A stretch of 64,000 nucleotides of DNA from Amycolatopsis mongoliensis (GCF_030285665.1 NZ_CP127295.1:4836001-4900000); one strand, 5' to 3'. Positions 56,575-63,953 are shown, counted from the stretch's first letter. The notes: generated from the letters alone by a model not told the origin. Made by a program: numbers and translations.

Positions 56575-56595
56575 CTAGGTCACCGTAACCTAGTG
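56572..56595. promoter_or_regulatory. candidate PadR operator
   Basis: CACCTAGGT (56572-56580), 7 bases, then ACCTAGTG (56588-56595): an inverted repeat with one mismatch that covers the padR start codon and TACGGT (56587-56582 on the minus strand), a possible -10 box. Regulator binding would block padR-P450-ferredoxin transcription. Confidence 0.55.
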
Positions 56596-56620
56596 GTTCG
56601 TTACTGGGCAATGGCGGACC

Positions 56621-56668
56621 GTGACAGGTGGAGAGAAACTGTGTAGCTTTGTAAGCAGCTGCTTACAA
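56621..56668 (+). promoter_or_regulatory. promoter and 20-bp operator of the plus-strand P450 gene
   Basis: GTGACA (56621-56626), a 17-base spacer and TAGCTT (56644-56649) form a well-spaced promoter. The perfect palindrome TTGTAAGCAGCTGCTTACAA (56649-56668) starts at the last base of the -10 box and covers the expected transcription start. It has the form of a TetR-type operator. The P450 start is 21 bases further on. Confidence 0.75.
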
Positions 56669-56689
56669 CCGAGCACGGGGGTTTTCCGA

Positions 56690-57880
56690 ATGACCGTCAC
56701 CCACACCGAGCCGCTCTCGTACCCCTTCAACGAGGAGGCGGGGCTCGACCTCAACGAGGCCTACGCGGCGGCTCGCGAAGCCGAGGGCATGGTCCGGGTC
56801 AAGATGACGTACGGGGAGCCGGCGTGGCTGGCGACCCGCTACGCCGACGCCCGGCTGGTGCTCGGCGACCGCCGGTTCTCGCGGGCGATGGAGAAGGAGA
56901 AGGACGCGCCGCGCCGCTCGCCCGTCCAGCGCGAGGGCGGCATCCTGCAGATGGACCCGCCGGACCACACCCGGCTGCGGACACTGGTGGCGAAGGCGTT
57001 CACCATGCGGCGCGTCGAGCTGCTGCGCCCGCGTGTCGCTTCGCTCGCCGCCGGGCTGATCGCGGAGATGAAGGCGGCCGGCCCGCCCGCCGACCTCGTC
57101 GACCGCTACGCGCTGCCGATCCCGGTCGCGGTGATCTGCGAGCTGCTCGGCGTCCCGGTCGCCGACCGGCCGAAGTTCCGCGTCTGGAGCGACGCCGCGC
57201 TGTCCACCAGCGGCCTGACGCCCGAGGAGTTCGAGCGCAACCGCGAGGAGCTGCGCGACTACATGCGCGGGCTGATCGCGGAGCACCGGTCGCAGCCCCA
57301 GGACGACCTGATGACGGCGCTGATCGAGGCGCGCGACACCCGCGACCGGCTGACCGAGCTGGAGCTGGTCGACCTGTGTGTGGGCATCCTCGTCGCCGGG
57401 CACGAAACCACCGCGAGCCAGATCCCCAATTTCGTCTACGCGCTGCTCGACCAGCCCGGGCAGTGGGAGCGGCTGGTGGCCGACCCGGACCTGATCCCGG
57501 CCGCCGTCGAGGAGCTGCTGCGGTTCGTGCCGCTGGGCGCCGGGGCCGGCTTCGCGCGCTACGCCACCGAAGACGTCGAGGTCGGCGGGGTGCTCGTGCG
57601 GGCGGGGGAGCCGGTGCTGGTGGCGGTCGGCGCGGCCAACCGCGACCGGCTGCAGTTCGACGACGCCGACCAGCTGCGGTTCGACCGCGGCGACCAGCAC
57701 CACCTCGGCTTCGGCCACGGCGTCCACCACTGCCTGGGTGCGCCGCTGGCCCGGCTCGAGCTGCAGGAGGCGCTGCGCGCGTTGGTCACCGAGCTGCCGG
57801 GGCTGCACCTGGCCGGCGATATCGTGTGGAAGACGCAGATGCTCGTCCGCGGACCGCGGTCGATGCCGATCGGATGGTGA
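56690..57880 (+). CDS. cytochrome P450 (class I)
   Basis: A 396-residue soluble P450. I-helix ILVAGHETTASQIPNF, ExxR in VEELLRF, heme loop LGFGHGVHHCLGAPLARLEL with Cys348, and LQMDPPDHTRLRTLVAKAFTMRRVE, typical of CYP105-like enzymes. Substrate unknown. ATG 56690 matches the family start; a longer GTG-type frame would enter the operator. It is followed by its own ferredoxin and faces the padR-P450 unit, so two P450-ferredoxin pairs diverge from one regulated region. Confidence 0.94.
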   Translation: MTVTHTEPLSYPFNEEAGLDLNEAYAAAREAEGMVRVKMTYGEPAWLATRYADARLVLGDRRFSRAMEKEKDAPRRSPVQREGGILQMDPPDHTRLRTLVAKAFTMRRVELLRPRVASLAAGLIAEMKAAGPPADLVDRYALPIPVAVICELLGVPVADRPKFRVWSDAALSTSGLTPEEFERNREELRDYMRGLIAEHRSQPQDDLMTALIEARDTRDRLTELELVDLCVGILVAGHETTASQIPNFVYALLDQPGQWERLVADPDLIPAAVEELLRFVPLGAGAGFARYATEDVEVGGVLVRAGEPVLVAVGAANRDRLQFDDADQLRFDRGDQHHLGFGHGVHHCLGAPLARLELQEALRALVTELPGLHLAGDIVWKTQMLVRGPRSMPIGW

Positions 57881-57894
57881 CTCGGAAGGTGGCC

Positions 57895-58110
57895 ATGAGC
57901 TGGCACGTGGAAGTCGACGAACACACCTGCATCGGCTCGGGGATGTGCGCCGCGCTGATGCCCGAGGTGTTCGTCCTCGACGGTGCGGTCGCGCAGACGG
58001 TCGTCTCGGAGGTGGACGGGGACGAGACGGTGCTGGACGCGGCGGACTCGTGCCCGGCGATGGCGATCACGGTGACCGACGGCGCCCGCGAGATCGGCCC
58101 GCGCCCCTAG
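57895..58110 (+). CDS. 3Fe-4S type ferredoxin
   Basis: A 71-residue ferredoxin: CIGSGMC (C-x5-C) near residue 12, AALMPEVFVLD, and SCPAMAITV with the third Cys, as in ferredoxins that serve actinobacterial P450s. ATG 57895 has GGAAGG upstream; ATG 57874 overlaps the P450 stop and is less likely. It lies 14 bases after the P450 gene and should be its electron donor. Confidence 0.92.
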   Translation: MSWHVEVDEHTCIGSGMCAALMPEVFVLDGAVAQTVVSEVDGDETVLDAADSCPAMAITVTDGAREIGPRP

Positions 58111-58115
58111 CGTGG

Positions 58116-58171
58116 TCCGGCGACATGAATGACCCATTCATGTCGCCGGACGAGGTGAATGGGTCATTCAC
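58116..58171. terminator. two adjacent hairpins with exchangeable arms
   Basis: Hairpin 1: arms 58116-58131 and 58135-58150 (16 bp, loop ACC). Hairpin 2: GTGAATG (58155-58161), loop GGT, CATTCAC (58165-58171). The tip of hairpin 1, TGAATGACCCATTCA, is the reverse complement of TGAATGGGTCATTCA in hairpin 2, so the two can also pair with each other. They lie between the convergent ferredoxin and mtnA genes. Confidence 0.82.
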
Positions 58172-58222
58172 TGCAGTCGCGGCCGGGGCCTGCCCGGGCC
58201 GGGTTCCCCTCGCGCAGGTTCC

Positions 58223-59188
58223 CTAGGGCCGGAAGCGGCCGTGCTCGGTGACCACGGCCGTGACGAGCTCGTGGGGCGTCACGTCGAACGCGGGGTTGAA
58301 GACCTGCGCGTCCGCCGGGGTGATCGGCACCCCGGCGTATTCGGTGAGCTCGCGGGCGTCGCGCTCCTCGACGGCGATGCCCGCGCCGTCCGCGAGGGAC
58401 TTGTCCACAGTGGACGACGGTGCGACGACGACGAACGGAACGCCGTGGTGCTTCGCGGCGATCGCCAGGCCGTAGGTGCCGATCTTGTTGGCGACGTCGC
58501 CGTTCGCGGCGATCCGGTCGGCGCCGACGAGCACGCAGTCGACCAGGCCGCGCGCCATCGCGGCGGCGGCCGCCGAATCGGGCTGGACGCGGTAGGGGAC
58601 TTCCGCCTGCGCGAGCTCCCACGCCGTCAGCCGGGCGCCTTGGAGGAGCGGGCGCGTCTCGTCGACGAGGACTTCTTCGACGAGCCCGCGTTCGTGCAGG
58701 TGCCAGACGACGCCGAGGGCGCTGCCCCAGCCGACGGTCGCCAGGCGCCCGGCGTTGCAGTGGCTCAGCAGCCGCAGCGGCCGGCGCGGGCACTCGGCGA
58801 GCACGACCTCGGCTGCGTGCGCCGACGCGGCCTTGTTGAGCTCTTCGTCTTCGGTGAGGAGGGCCAGGGCTTCTTCGAGAACGGCTTGTCCGCCTTGGGG
58901 GAGTTTCTTCATCGCGCGCTCGACGCCCCAGGCGAGGTTCACGGCGGTGGGGCGCGCGGTGGCGATGAGTTCGGCGTCGGCCTCGACGTTGTCGCTGGTC
59001 CGGGCGGCGAGGGCGACCCCGAGCGCCCCGGCGGCCCCGAGCGCGGGAGCACCCCGGACGGCGAGCCGCTTGACGGCGTCGACGAGCTCGCCGACGGTCC
59101 GCAGGTGCAGCAGCCGGTACTCGGAGGGCAGCGCGGTCTGGTCGATGATGACGATGGCGTCGCCGGCCCAGTCGATGGTCCTGCGCAC
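58223..59188 (-). CDS. mtnA: S-methyl-5-thioribose-1-phosphate isomerase
   Basis: Aldose-ketose isomerase of the methionine salvage pathway. The 321-residue protein has the catalytic Cys144 in LSHCNAGRLATVGWGSALG and Asp224 in VLVGADRIAANGDVANKIGTYG, with VDETRPLLQGARLTAWEL between. It is slightly shorter than the 340-350 residues of most MtnA. Start GTG 59188 follows GGGAGGGCAC. No other methionine salvage gene is in the window. It is divergent from a RidA-family gene with 44 bases between. Confidence 0.92.
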   Translation of the reverse strand: MRRTIDWAGDAIVIIDQTALPSEYRLLHLRTVGELVDAVKRLAVRGAPALGAAGALGVALAARTSDNVEADAELIATARPTAVNLAWGVERAMKKLPQGGQAVLEEALALLTEDEELNKAASAHAAEVVLAECPRRPLRLLSHCNAGRLATVGWGSALGVVWHLHERGLVEEVLVDETRPLLQGARLTAWELAQAEVPYRVQPDSAAAAAMARGLVDCVLVGADRIAANGDVANKIGTYGLAIAAKHHGVPFVVVAPSSTVDKSLADGAGIAVEERDARELTEYAGVPITPADAQVFNPAFDVTPHELVTAVVTEHGRFRP

Positions 59189-59232
59189 GTGCCCTCCCGG
59201 GGTTTTTCGCTTGCGCGGCCGGTGATGATGCG

Positions 59233-59631
59233 GTGGTGACCATTGAACGGCAGAACCCGCCCGGGCTGCACACCACGCCGGGCTACCACCACGTGACCGT
59301 GGCCGTTTCCAGCCGGACGGTGTACCTGGCCGGCCAGTGTCCGCTGTCCGCCGACGGTTCGGTGGCCGACGGGCTGCTTCCCCAGATCGACCAGGTGGTG
59401 GCCAACACGGCCTTGGCGCTGGCCTCCGCGGGCGCATCCCCGGCGGACGTCGTCCGCACGGTGATCTACGTGGTGACGGACGAGCGCGAGACGTTGTCGG
59501 CGGCGTGGGACCGGCTGACGGGATCGGAGATCGGCGCGGCGTTCACCTCGGCGAGCACGCTGCTGGGGGTGGCGCAGCTCGGGTACCCGGGGCAGCTGGT
59601 GGAGCTGGACGTGACGGCGGCACTGGACTGA
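59233..59631 (+). CDS. RidA/YjgF-family protein
   Basis: A 132-residue RidA-fold protein. Family marks: GYHHVTVAVSSRTVYLAGQCPLSADGSV, QIDQVVANTALALASAGASPADVVRTVIYV and the C-terminal LLGVAQLGYPGQLVELDVTA. Canonical RidA deaminases have an Arg in a VEI/R-x-A motif near the end; here ASTLLGVAQLGYPG differs, so it may be a Rid subfamily with another role. Start GTG 59233 or 59236, with no clear Shine-Dalgarno. It is divergent from mtnA. Confidence 0.88.
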   Translation: MVTIERQNPPGLHTTPGYHHVTVAVSSRTVYLAGQCPLSADGSVADGLLPQIDQVVANTALALASAGASPADVVRTVIYVVTDERETLSAAWDRLTGSEIGAAFTSASTLLGVAQLGYPGQLVELDVTAALD

Positions 59632-59691
59632 CGGCGCTGGTGGAGGGGATGCGGCTCGCCGGTCTCGGCGAGCCGCACTCGTACCCGGCGC

Positions 59692-59785
59692 GACCCGCCC
59701 GCACCGCGGTCTCGCGAGCTGCTGCCCGGTTTCGCCGTGACCCGCCTGCACCGCAGTCTCGCAAGCCGCAGCCGGCCTCGCCGCA
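59692..59785. repeat. two imperfect 47-bp tandem repeats in a gene-free stretch
   Basis: 59692-59738 and 59739-59785 are imperfect copies of one 47-bp unit (both start GACCCGCC, then GCACCGC, then GTCTCGC). They lie in the 217 bases between the convergent RidA and PIG-L genes. The bases after them are C-rich (several CCCCGG runs). No gene is seen here. Confidence 0.65.
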
Positions 59786-59848
59786 ACCCGTCAGCCTCTC
59801 CCCGGCCCCCGGCCCCCGGCCCCCGGCAGCCCGCCCGCCCAACGCGCC

Positions 59849-60643
59849 CTACAGCCCGGTCAGCAGGTCGGTCTCCGTGATCCCCGGCCCCTGTCCGGCC
59901 CGGATGAACCACTCCGTCCCGAACGCGAAAGCGAACGCGTCGTCCGGCATGGCCAGCATGAACATGTCCTCGCTGATCTGGCTCGGGTGGGCCCGCATCG
60001 CCGCGCGTTTCACCCCCACGTACTTCGACACGTCGACCGCCGCGGTGATCTCGGCCTCCGGTTTGCCGAACTCGACGTCCTCCGGCGGGGTGGGCGCCGC
60101 CTCCGGGGGCATCAGGCCCTGCTCCACCGCCGATTCGAAGCCGCGCTGCATGAACTCGCGGTTGAACGTCGCCTGGAACACGCGTGCCGTCCCGGCCAGC
60201 TCGGCCGCCCGGACTCCGACGCGGTGCACCTGGATGTGGTCCGGGTGGCCGTAGTCGCCGTTGTCGTCGTAGACCGTCAGGACGTCCGCCGACTCCTCGC
60301 GCAGGATCGCCGCCAGCTGCTCGGCCGCCTTTCCGACGTCCGCCTGCCAGAAGCTCGCCGGGTCGTCGTTCGTCGATTCGCCCATCATCCCGGAGTCGCG
60401 GTAGCCGAGGAACTCGACGCGTTCGACTCCGAGGATCTCCGCGGCCGCGTGCGACTCCCGCACGCGCCGCTCCCACAGTTGTTCGCCCTCGGCGAGAAAG
60501 CCCTCGGGGACCTCGCCGACCTCGCCCCGGGTGGCGACGACGAGCACGACGCGGTGCCCCTCGGCGACGGCCTTGGCCATCACGCCGGCGGTGCGCAGGC
60601 ATTCGTCGTCCGGGTGGGCGTGGAAGGTGACCAGTGTTGCCAT
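59849..60643 (-). CDS. PIG-L family deacetylase (GlcNAc-inositol/mycothiol-type)
   Basis: A 264-residue zinc deacetylase of the LmbE/PIG-L family. The metal motif is TFHAHPDDECLRTAGVMAKA, with the third ligand His in DYGHPDHIQVHRVGVRAAE; EFLGYRDSGMMGE is also conserved. In actinobacteria the family includes MshB and the mycothiol conjugate amidase Mca; the sequence is nearest to these but shorter, so I leave the function open. ATG 60643 is 7 bases after TAGCGT on the minus strand, a possible leaderless -10 box. Confidence 0.9.
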   Translation of the reverse strand: MATLVTFHAHPDDECLRTAGVMAKAVAEGHRVVLVVATRGEVGEVPEGFLAEGEQLWERRVRESHAAAEILGVERVEFLGYRDSGMMGESTNDDPASFWQADVGKAAEQLAAILREESADVLTVYDDNGDYGHPDHIQVHRVGVRAAELAGTARVFQATFNREFMQRGFESAVEQGLMPPEAAPTPPEDVEFGKPEAEITAAVDVSKYVGVKRAAMRAHPSQISEDMFMLAMPDDAFAFAFGTEWFIRAGQGPGITETDLLTGL

Positions 60644-60718
60644 GCCCGCGACGCTACCGAACCCCACCGACAAAAACCGCCCGCCGGGGTGCGCTCGTGC
60701 CCACCAGGGTCCGCGGTC

Positions 60719-61201
60719 GTGGCCGACGACGAGAAAAGCACCCTGCTGACCTTCCTGCACGCCCAGCGCGAGAGCGTCCTGGCGATCCTCGGCGGACTCG
60801 GCGAGGAGGCCCTGACGACGCCGGTCCTGCCGTCCGGGTGGACCCCGCTCGGCATGGTCGAGCACCTCGGGTACGCCGAGCGGCACTGGTTCCAGGAGAT
60901 CGTCACCGGGACCGCGGACCCGGTCGCGTGGCCGGACGACCACCAGCCGCTGACCACGCCCCGGTCCCCGGACGTCGTCTTCGCGTTCTACCGCGAACAG
61001 TGCCGCCGGTCCGACGAGATCTTCGCCGCGACGCCGTTGTCCGCGGTGCCGAAGCTGCGCCACCCCTCGCCGCTCGCGGACGACATCGCCGACCTGCGCG
61101 GGGTGGTCCTGCACGTGATCGAGGAGACGGCCCGGCACGCCGGCCACCTGGACGTCGTCCGCGAGCTGATCGACGGCCGCACCGGGCTCGGGCCGCGCTA
61201 G
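60719..61201 (+). CDS. DinB/DUF664-family protein
   Basis: A 160-residue four-helix protein of the DinB/YfiT superfamily (DUF664 type). Start ADDEKSTLLTFLHAQRESVLAIL, SGWTPLGMVEHLGYAERHWFQEIV (the His of HLGYAE is a usual metal ligand) and HVIEETARHAGHLDVVRELIDG with two further His. Some members are mycothiol- or bacillithiol-dependent transferases. GTG 60719 is my choice; GTG 60689 is possible. Its TAG stop is inside the CTAG that also gives the stop of the convergent glycosylase gene. Confidence 0.88.
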   Translation: MADDEKSTLLTFLHAQRESVLAILGGLGEEALTTPVLPSGWTPLGMVEHLGYAERHWFQEIVTGTADPVAWPDDHQPLTTPRSPDVVFAFYREQCRRSDEIFAATPLSAVPKLRHPSPLADDIADLRGVVLHVIEETARHAGHLDVVRELIDGRTGLGPR

Positions 61202-61995
61202 GCCTGTTCCTTCGCGCACCACCAGGTCGACCGGCCGCCGACGGTGCCGTGCGCCATCTCGGCGCCGCAGCGCGGGCAGTGGTCGCCCGCGCGGCGGTGG
61301 CCGATGATCTCGCCCGTGTGCACGCCGCCGTGCCTGATCGCCGCGCGCAACGCCTTGCGGAGTGCCTGGTGGAGGTTCGCGAGGTCGTCGTCGCCGAGTT
61401 CGTTCACCGGGCGGGCCGGGCTCACCGCCGCCTGCCACAGGGTTTCGTCCGCCAGCAGGTTGCCGATCCCGGCCAGCACGGACTGGTCCAGCAGCCGCGC
61501 CTTCACCGGCGCCCGGCCGCGCCCGACGCGTTCGCGGAAGTCCCGGCGCGACACCTCGCCGGCGTCCGGGCCGAGCGCGTCGAGATCGGGGTCGAGCCGC
61601 ACCCGGCTGAGCCGGCGGGTGTCGAACAGCCGCAGCTGCTCGCCGTCGGCGAAGGTGAGCCCGAACCGGAACCACTCGGGTTTCTCGTCCCGGCCGCGAA
61701 AGCGCTTCGGCCCGGGCGGCCCGCTCCGGCCCGCGAACCGCAGCTGCCCGGCCATCCCGAGGTGCAGGCCGAGGTTCGGACCGGAGTGCCCGTCACGGTT
61801 TTCCGTTTCGCACCAGAGCGTCTTGCCCCGCCGGTGCGCTTCGGTGAGCCGCCCGCCGGTGAGCGCGGCGGCGAGGTCCCCGGGCGCGTGCGGCCGGCAG
61901 ACCCAGTCGTCGTGGTCGTCGACGTCGCGGATCTCGCGGCCGAGAGCGTCGGCGAGGACCTGGCGGGCGAGTTCCACTTCGGGCAGTTCCGGCAC
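61198..61995 (-). CDS. Fpg/Nei-family DNA glycosylase with incomplete zinc finger
   Basis: A 265-residue Fpg/Nei-type bifunctional glycosylase. After Met removal it starts PELPEVELARQVLADAL, giving the catalytic Pro and Glu. LGLHLGMAGQLRF, the DNA-binding helix-two-turn-helix LLDQSVLAGIGNLLADETLWQAAVSP and GGVHTGEIIG are present. The C-terminal zinc finger is CPRCG...WWCAKEQA: only three Cys, the last replaced by Glu. GTG 61995 is fixed by the PELPE start. Substrate (8-oxoG or oxidised pyrimidine) is not certain. Confidence 0.9.
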   Translation of the reverse strand: MPELPEVELARQVLADALGREIRDVDDHDDWVCRPHAPGDLAAALTGGRLTEAHRRGKTLWCETENRDGHSGPNLGLHLGMAGQLRFAGRSGPPGPKRFRGRDEKPEWFRFGLTFADGEQLRLFDTRRLSRVRLDPDLDALGPDAGEVSRRDFRERVGRGRAPVKARLLDQSVLAGIGNLLADETLWQAAVSPARPVNELGDDDLANLHQALRKALRAAIRHGGVHTGEIIGHRRAGDHCPRCGAEMAHGTVGGRSTWWCAKEQA

Positions 61996-62032
61996 GCCGA
62001 CCAGTCTGCCGACTCCGGCGCCCGGCCGCAGA

Positions 62033-63094
62033 TCACTCCGGCCGCATCCATTCGTAGAGCCGTTGCCCGGGATCGGTGAGGTCCGGCGGCGCCACCATCC
62101 GGTCGATGACGACCGCTCGTGCGACAAACCCGAAATGCAGGTTGGCACCGACCTTGCGGCGCAGGTACGCCTGGTTCGCCGGCCCGAGCACCGGATCGGT
62201 CAGGCACCGGGCGGCGGCGAGGGTGCCGCGGGCGTACATGCCCGCGCAAATCGTGATGGTGCGCAGCCGGTCGACCGGGTTGACACCGCGGAAGAACAAG
62301 ATCACGTCTTCGTGGAGGATGCGCGACCCGTATTCGTCGCCGAGCACGGGGCTGAACCGCTGCGTCCCTTCCCCGTCGACGACCTCCAGGCCGAGCCAAT
62401 CCGTTTCCGGGAGGCGCGGCGACATCTTCACGGGCAGGTGCAGGGTGGAGAACATGTCGCGGGTCAGCATGTTGAAATCCGACCCGCCGATCACCACCAG
62501 GTGACTGGAGTAGTCCGCGGGCTGCAGATCGCTCGTCGTCGCGAACTTCACGTCGTGGTCCGGATTCAGGGCACGGATGTGGCCGAACAGGTGGATCAGC
62601 GCGTCCGGATCGGCGTAGGTCAGCAAGTCGACGTAGTCGGGATCCCGCGGGTCGCTGGCCGTGAAATTGCTGCCCATCGATGCCGGGATCCGGCCGCAGG
62701 TGATCACCACCGGCTCACCCGGCGGGAACCGCCAGATGTCGGGGGGCTCCCCGTCCGCCGGATCGACGACGACGTCCGCGAGCTCGGCCGCCCGCCCGCC
62801 GACCACCCTTTCCCACGCGCTCGTCCACACCACCCGGTCCCCGTCGGGAACCCCGAACGCGGCCAGCAGGGCCAAGAGCAGGTCCCGGCGCGGCGGCCGC
62901 CGGCCGGCCAGGACGCCGGCCACCGTGGAGCGGGGCAAGGCGTGCCCGCGTTTCCCGCTGAGCCGCTCGATATCGCGCAGTGACGGATTCCCGGCGCGCA
63001 CCCGGCATTGCCGGAGCAATTCGGCCAGTTGGGTGATCGTCGTGACACTGGACGGGTCAAGATCACCGAATGGCCCGGGTCGGGGAAGAGGCAT
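62033..63094 (-). CDS. HTH protein with large C-terminal domain of unknown function
   Basis: A 353-residue protein. The N-terminal 85 residues form an actinobacterial HTH of the kind found in STAND and other signalling proteins: ITQLAELLRQCRVRAGNPSLRDIERLSGK, LPRSTVAGVLAGRRPPRRDLLLALLAAFGV, then VWTSAWERVVG. The C-terminal 240 residues have VVITCGRIP, SSHLVVIGGSDFNMLTRDMF, EDVILFFRGVNPVDRLRTITICAGMYARGTLAAARCLTD and end LYEWMRPE. GGSDFN and the ICAGMYARGT strand-loop suggest a nucleotide- or sugar-binding alpha/beta fold, but I know no characterised relative. ATG 63094 is the likeliest start. It is divergent from the cyclase-like gene. Confidence 0.78.
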   Translation of the reverse strand: MPLPRPGPFGDLDPSSVTTITQLAELLRQCRVRAGNPSLRDIERLSGKRGHALPRSTVAGVLAGRRPPRRDLLLALLAAFGVPDGDRVVWTSAWERVVGGRAAELADVVVDPADGEPPDIWRFPPGEPVVITCGRIPASMGSNFTASDPRDPDYVDLLTYADPDALIHLFGHIRALNPDHDVKFATTSDLQPADYSSHLVVIGGSDFNMLTRDMFSTLHLPVKMSPRLPETDWLGLEVVDGEGTQRFSPVLGDEYGSRILHEDVILFFRGVNPVDRLRTITICAGMYARGTLAAARCLTDPVLGPANQAYLRRKVGANLHFGFVARAVVIDRMVAPPDLTDPGQRLYEWMRPE

Positions 63095-63123
63095 CTCGAC
63101 ATCGTGTCCCACGTCGGCCGGTT

Positions 63124-63142
63124 TTGTCTCACATTGTCTCAC
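63124..63142. promoter_or_regulatory. two TTGTCTCAC direct repeats upstream of the HTH gene
   Basis: TTGTCTCAC occurs at 63124-63132 and 63134-63142, one helical turn apart, 30 to 48 bases before the HTH gene start in the 214-base divergent region. On the minus strand they read GTGAGACAA. A regulator site is possible; nothing in the sequence identifies the protein. Confidence 0.4.
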
Positions 63143-63308
63143 CCCACCGTGCCCGGGTGGCCTCTCGGAAACAAACGGAATCCGGGGACCTCGGCTTTCT
63201 CCGGTGTCCCGGAGCGAGTTCGTCTTCGTGTGTCCGCGGACGTGGTGCGGAAACTGCTCGCGACTGTTCAATCGTCCCAGGGACATCGGCTCTGCCGAGG
63301 GGATGGAC

Positions 63309-63941
63309 ATGCTTCACGAAGATCAGCTCGTCTACGGACTCGTCGTCGCGGTGGACGTCGAAGGATTCTCGAGAATGGGGATCCTCGACCAGGCCGCGGT
63401 CCTGCTCCGGCTGAAGGAGGTTCTCGAACGCGCTTCCGAACAGGCGGGGCTCGTCCGCGCCGCATGGCTCCGGCAACCTCGGGGGGACGGTGAGCTGGCG
63501 GTGCTGCCCGCCGATTCCGACGTTTCCCGCGTCGTCGCGGACTTCGTCCACGAGGTGGCTGAAGAACTCGGACAGGGCGGCGGTCCGCGGTTGCGGCTGC
63601 GGATTTCGATGCACCACGGAGCCCTGACCGCGGGGGTCTTCGGCCCCATCGGGGACACCCTCGTCGTCGCCTGCCGGTTGCTCGACGCGGAATCCGTGCG
63701 GGAAACACTGGCCCGGCACCCGGGCGAAAACGTCGTGGTGGTCGTCTCGCAGCGTTTGTACGAAGACGTCGTCGCCACGCGGTTTCGCGGTCTTCGGCCC
63801 GATCGGTTCCGGCCGGTGGCCGAACGAATCAAAGGCCGGATCTACCGCGGGTACGTCTGCGTGGGCAGCCCCAAGTCCGAGGCGCCGGACGAGGCCGTCC
63901 CGGTCGGCCACGGCACGCTCGTCGAACTCCCGAGAAGGTGA
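63309..63941 (+). CDS. stand-alone class III nucleotide-cyclase-like protein
   Basis: A 210-residue protein made of little more than a cyclase homology domain. The first metal Asp is Asp16 in VVAVDVEGFSRM and the second Asp60 in QPRGDGELAVLP; GPIGDTLVVACRLLDAE keeps Arg123, but the residue equal to the ribose-binding Asn is Val. VSQRLYEDVV and IKGRIYRGYVC complete the fold. Metal site intact, substrate site altered, so a cyclase of changed specificity or an inactive sensor is possible. GAGGGG (63297-63302) abuts ATG 63303 and is 6 bases from ATG 63309, which I prefer. Divergent from the HTH protein gene. Confidence 0.82.
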   Translation: MLHEDQLVYGLVVAVDVEGFSRMGILDQAAVLLRLKEVLERASEQAGLVRAAWLRQPRGDGELAVLPADSDVSRVVADFVHEVAEELGQGGGPRLRLRISMHHGALTAGVFGPIGDTLVVACRLLDAESVRETLARHPGENVVVVVSQRLYEDVVATRFRGLRPDRFRPVAERIKGRIYRGYVCVGSPKSEAPDEAVPVGHGTLVELPRR

Positions 63942-63953
63942 CGGGCGCCCCGG

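Noticed and set aside
54039..58110. P450 island as part of an antibiotic gene cluster
   Set aside because: No polyketide synthase, peptide synthetase, terpene or RiPP gene is present in the window, so there is no support for a biosynthetic cluster.
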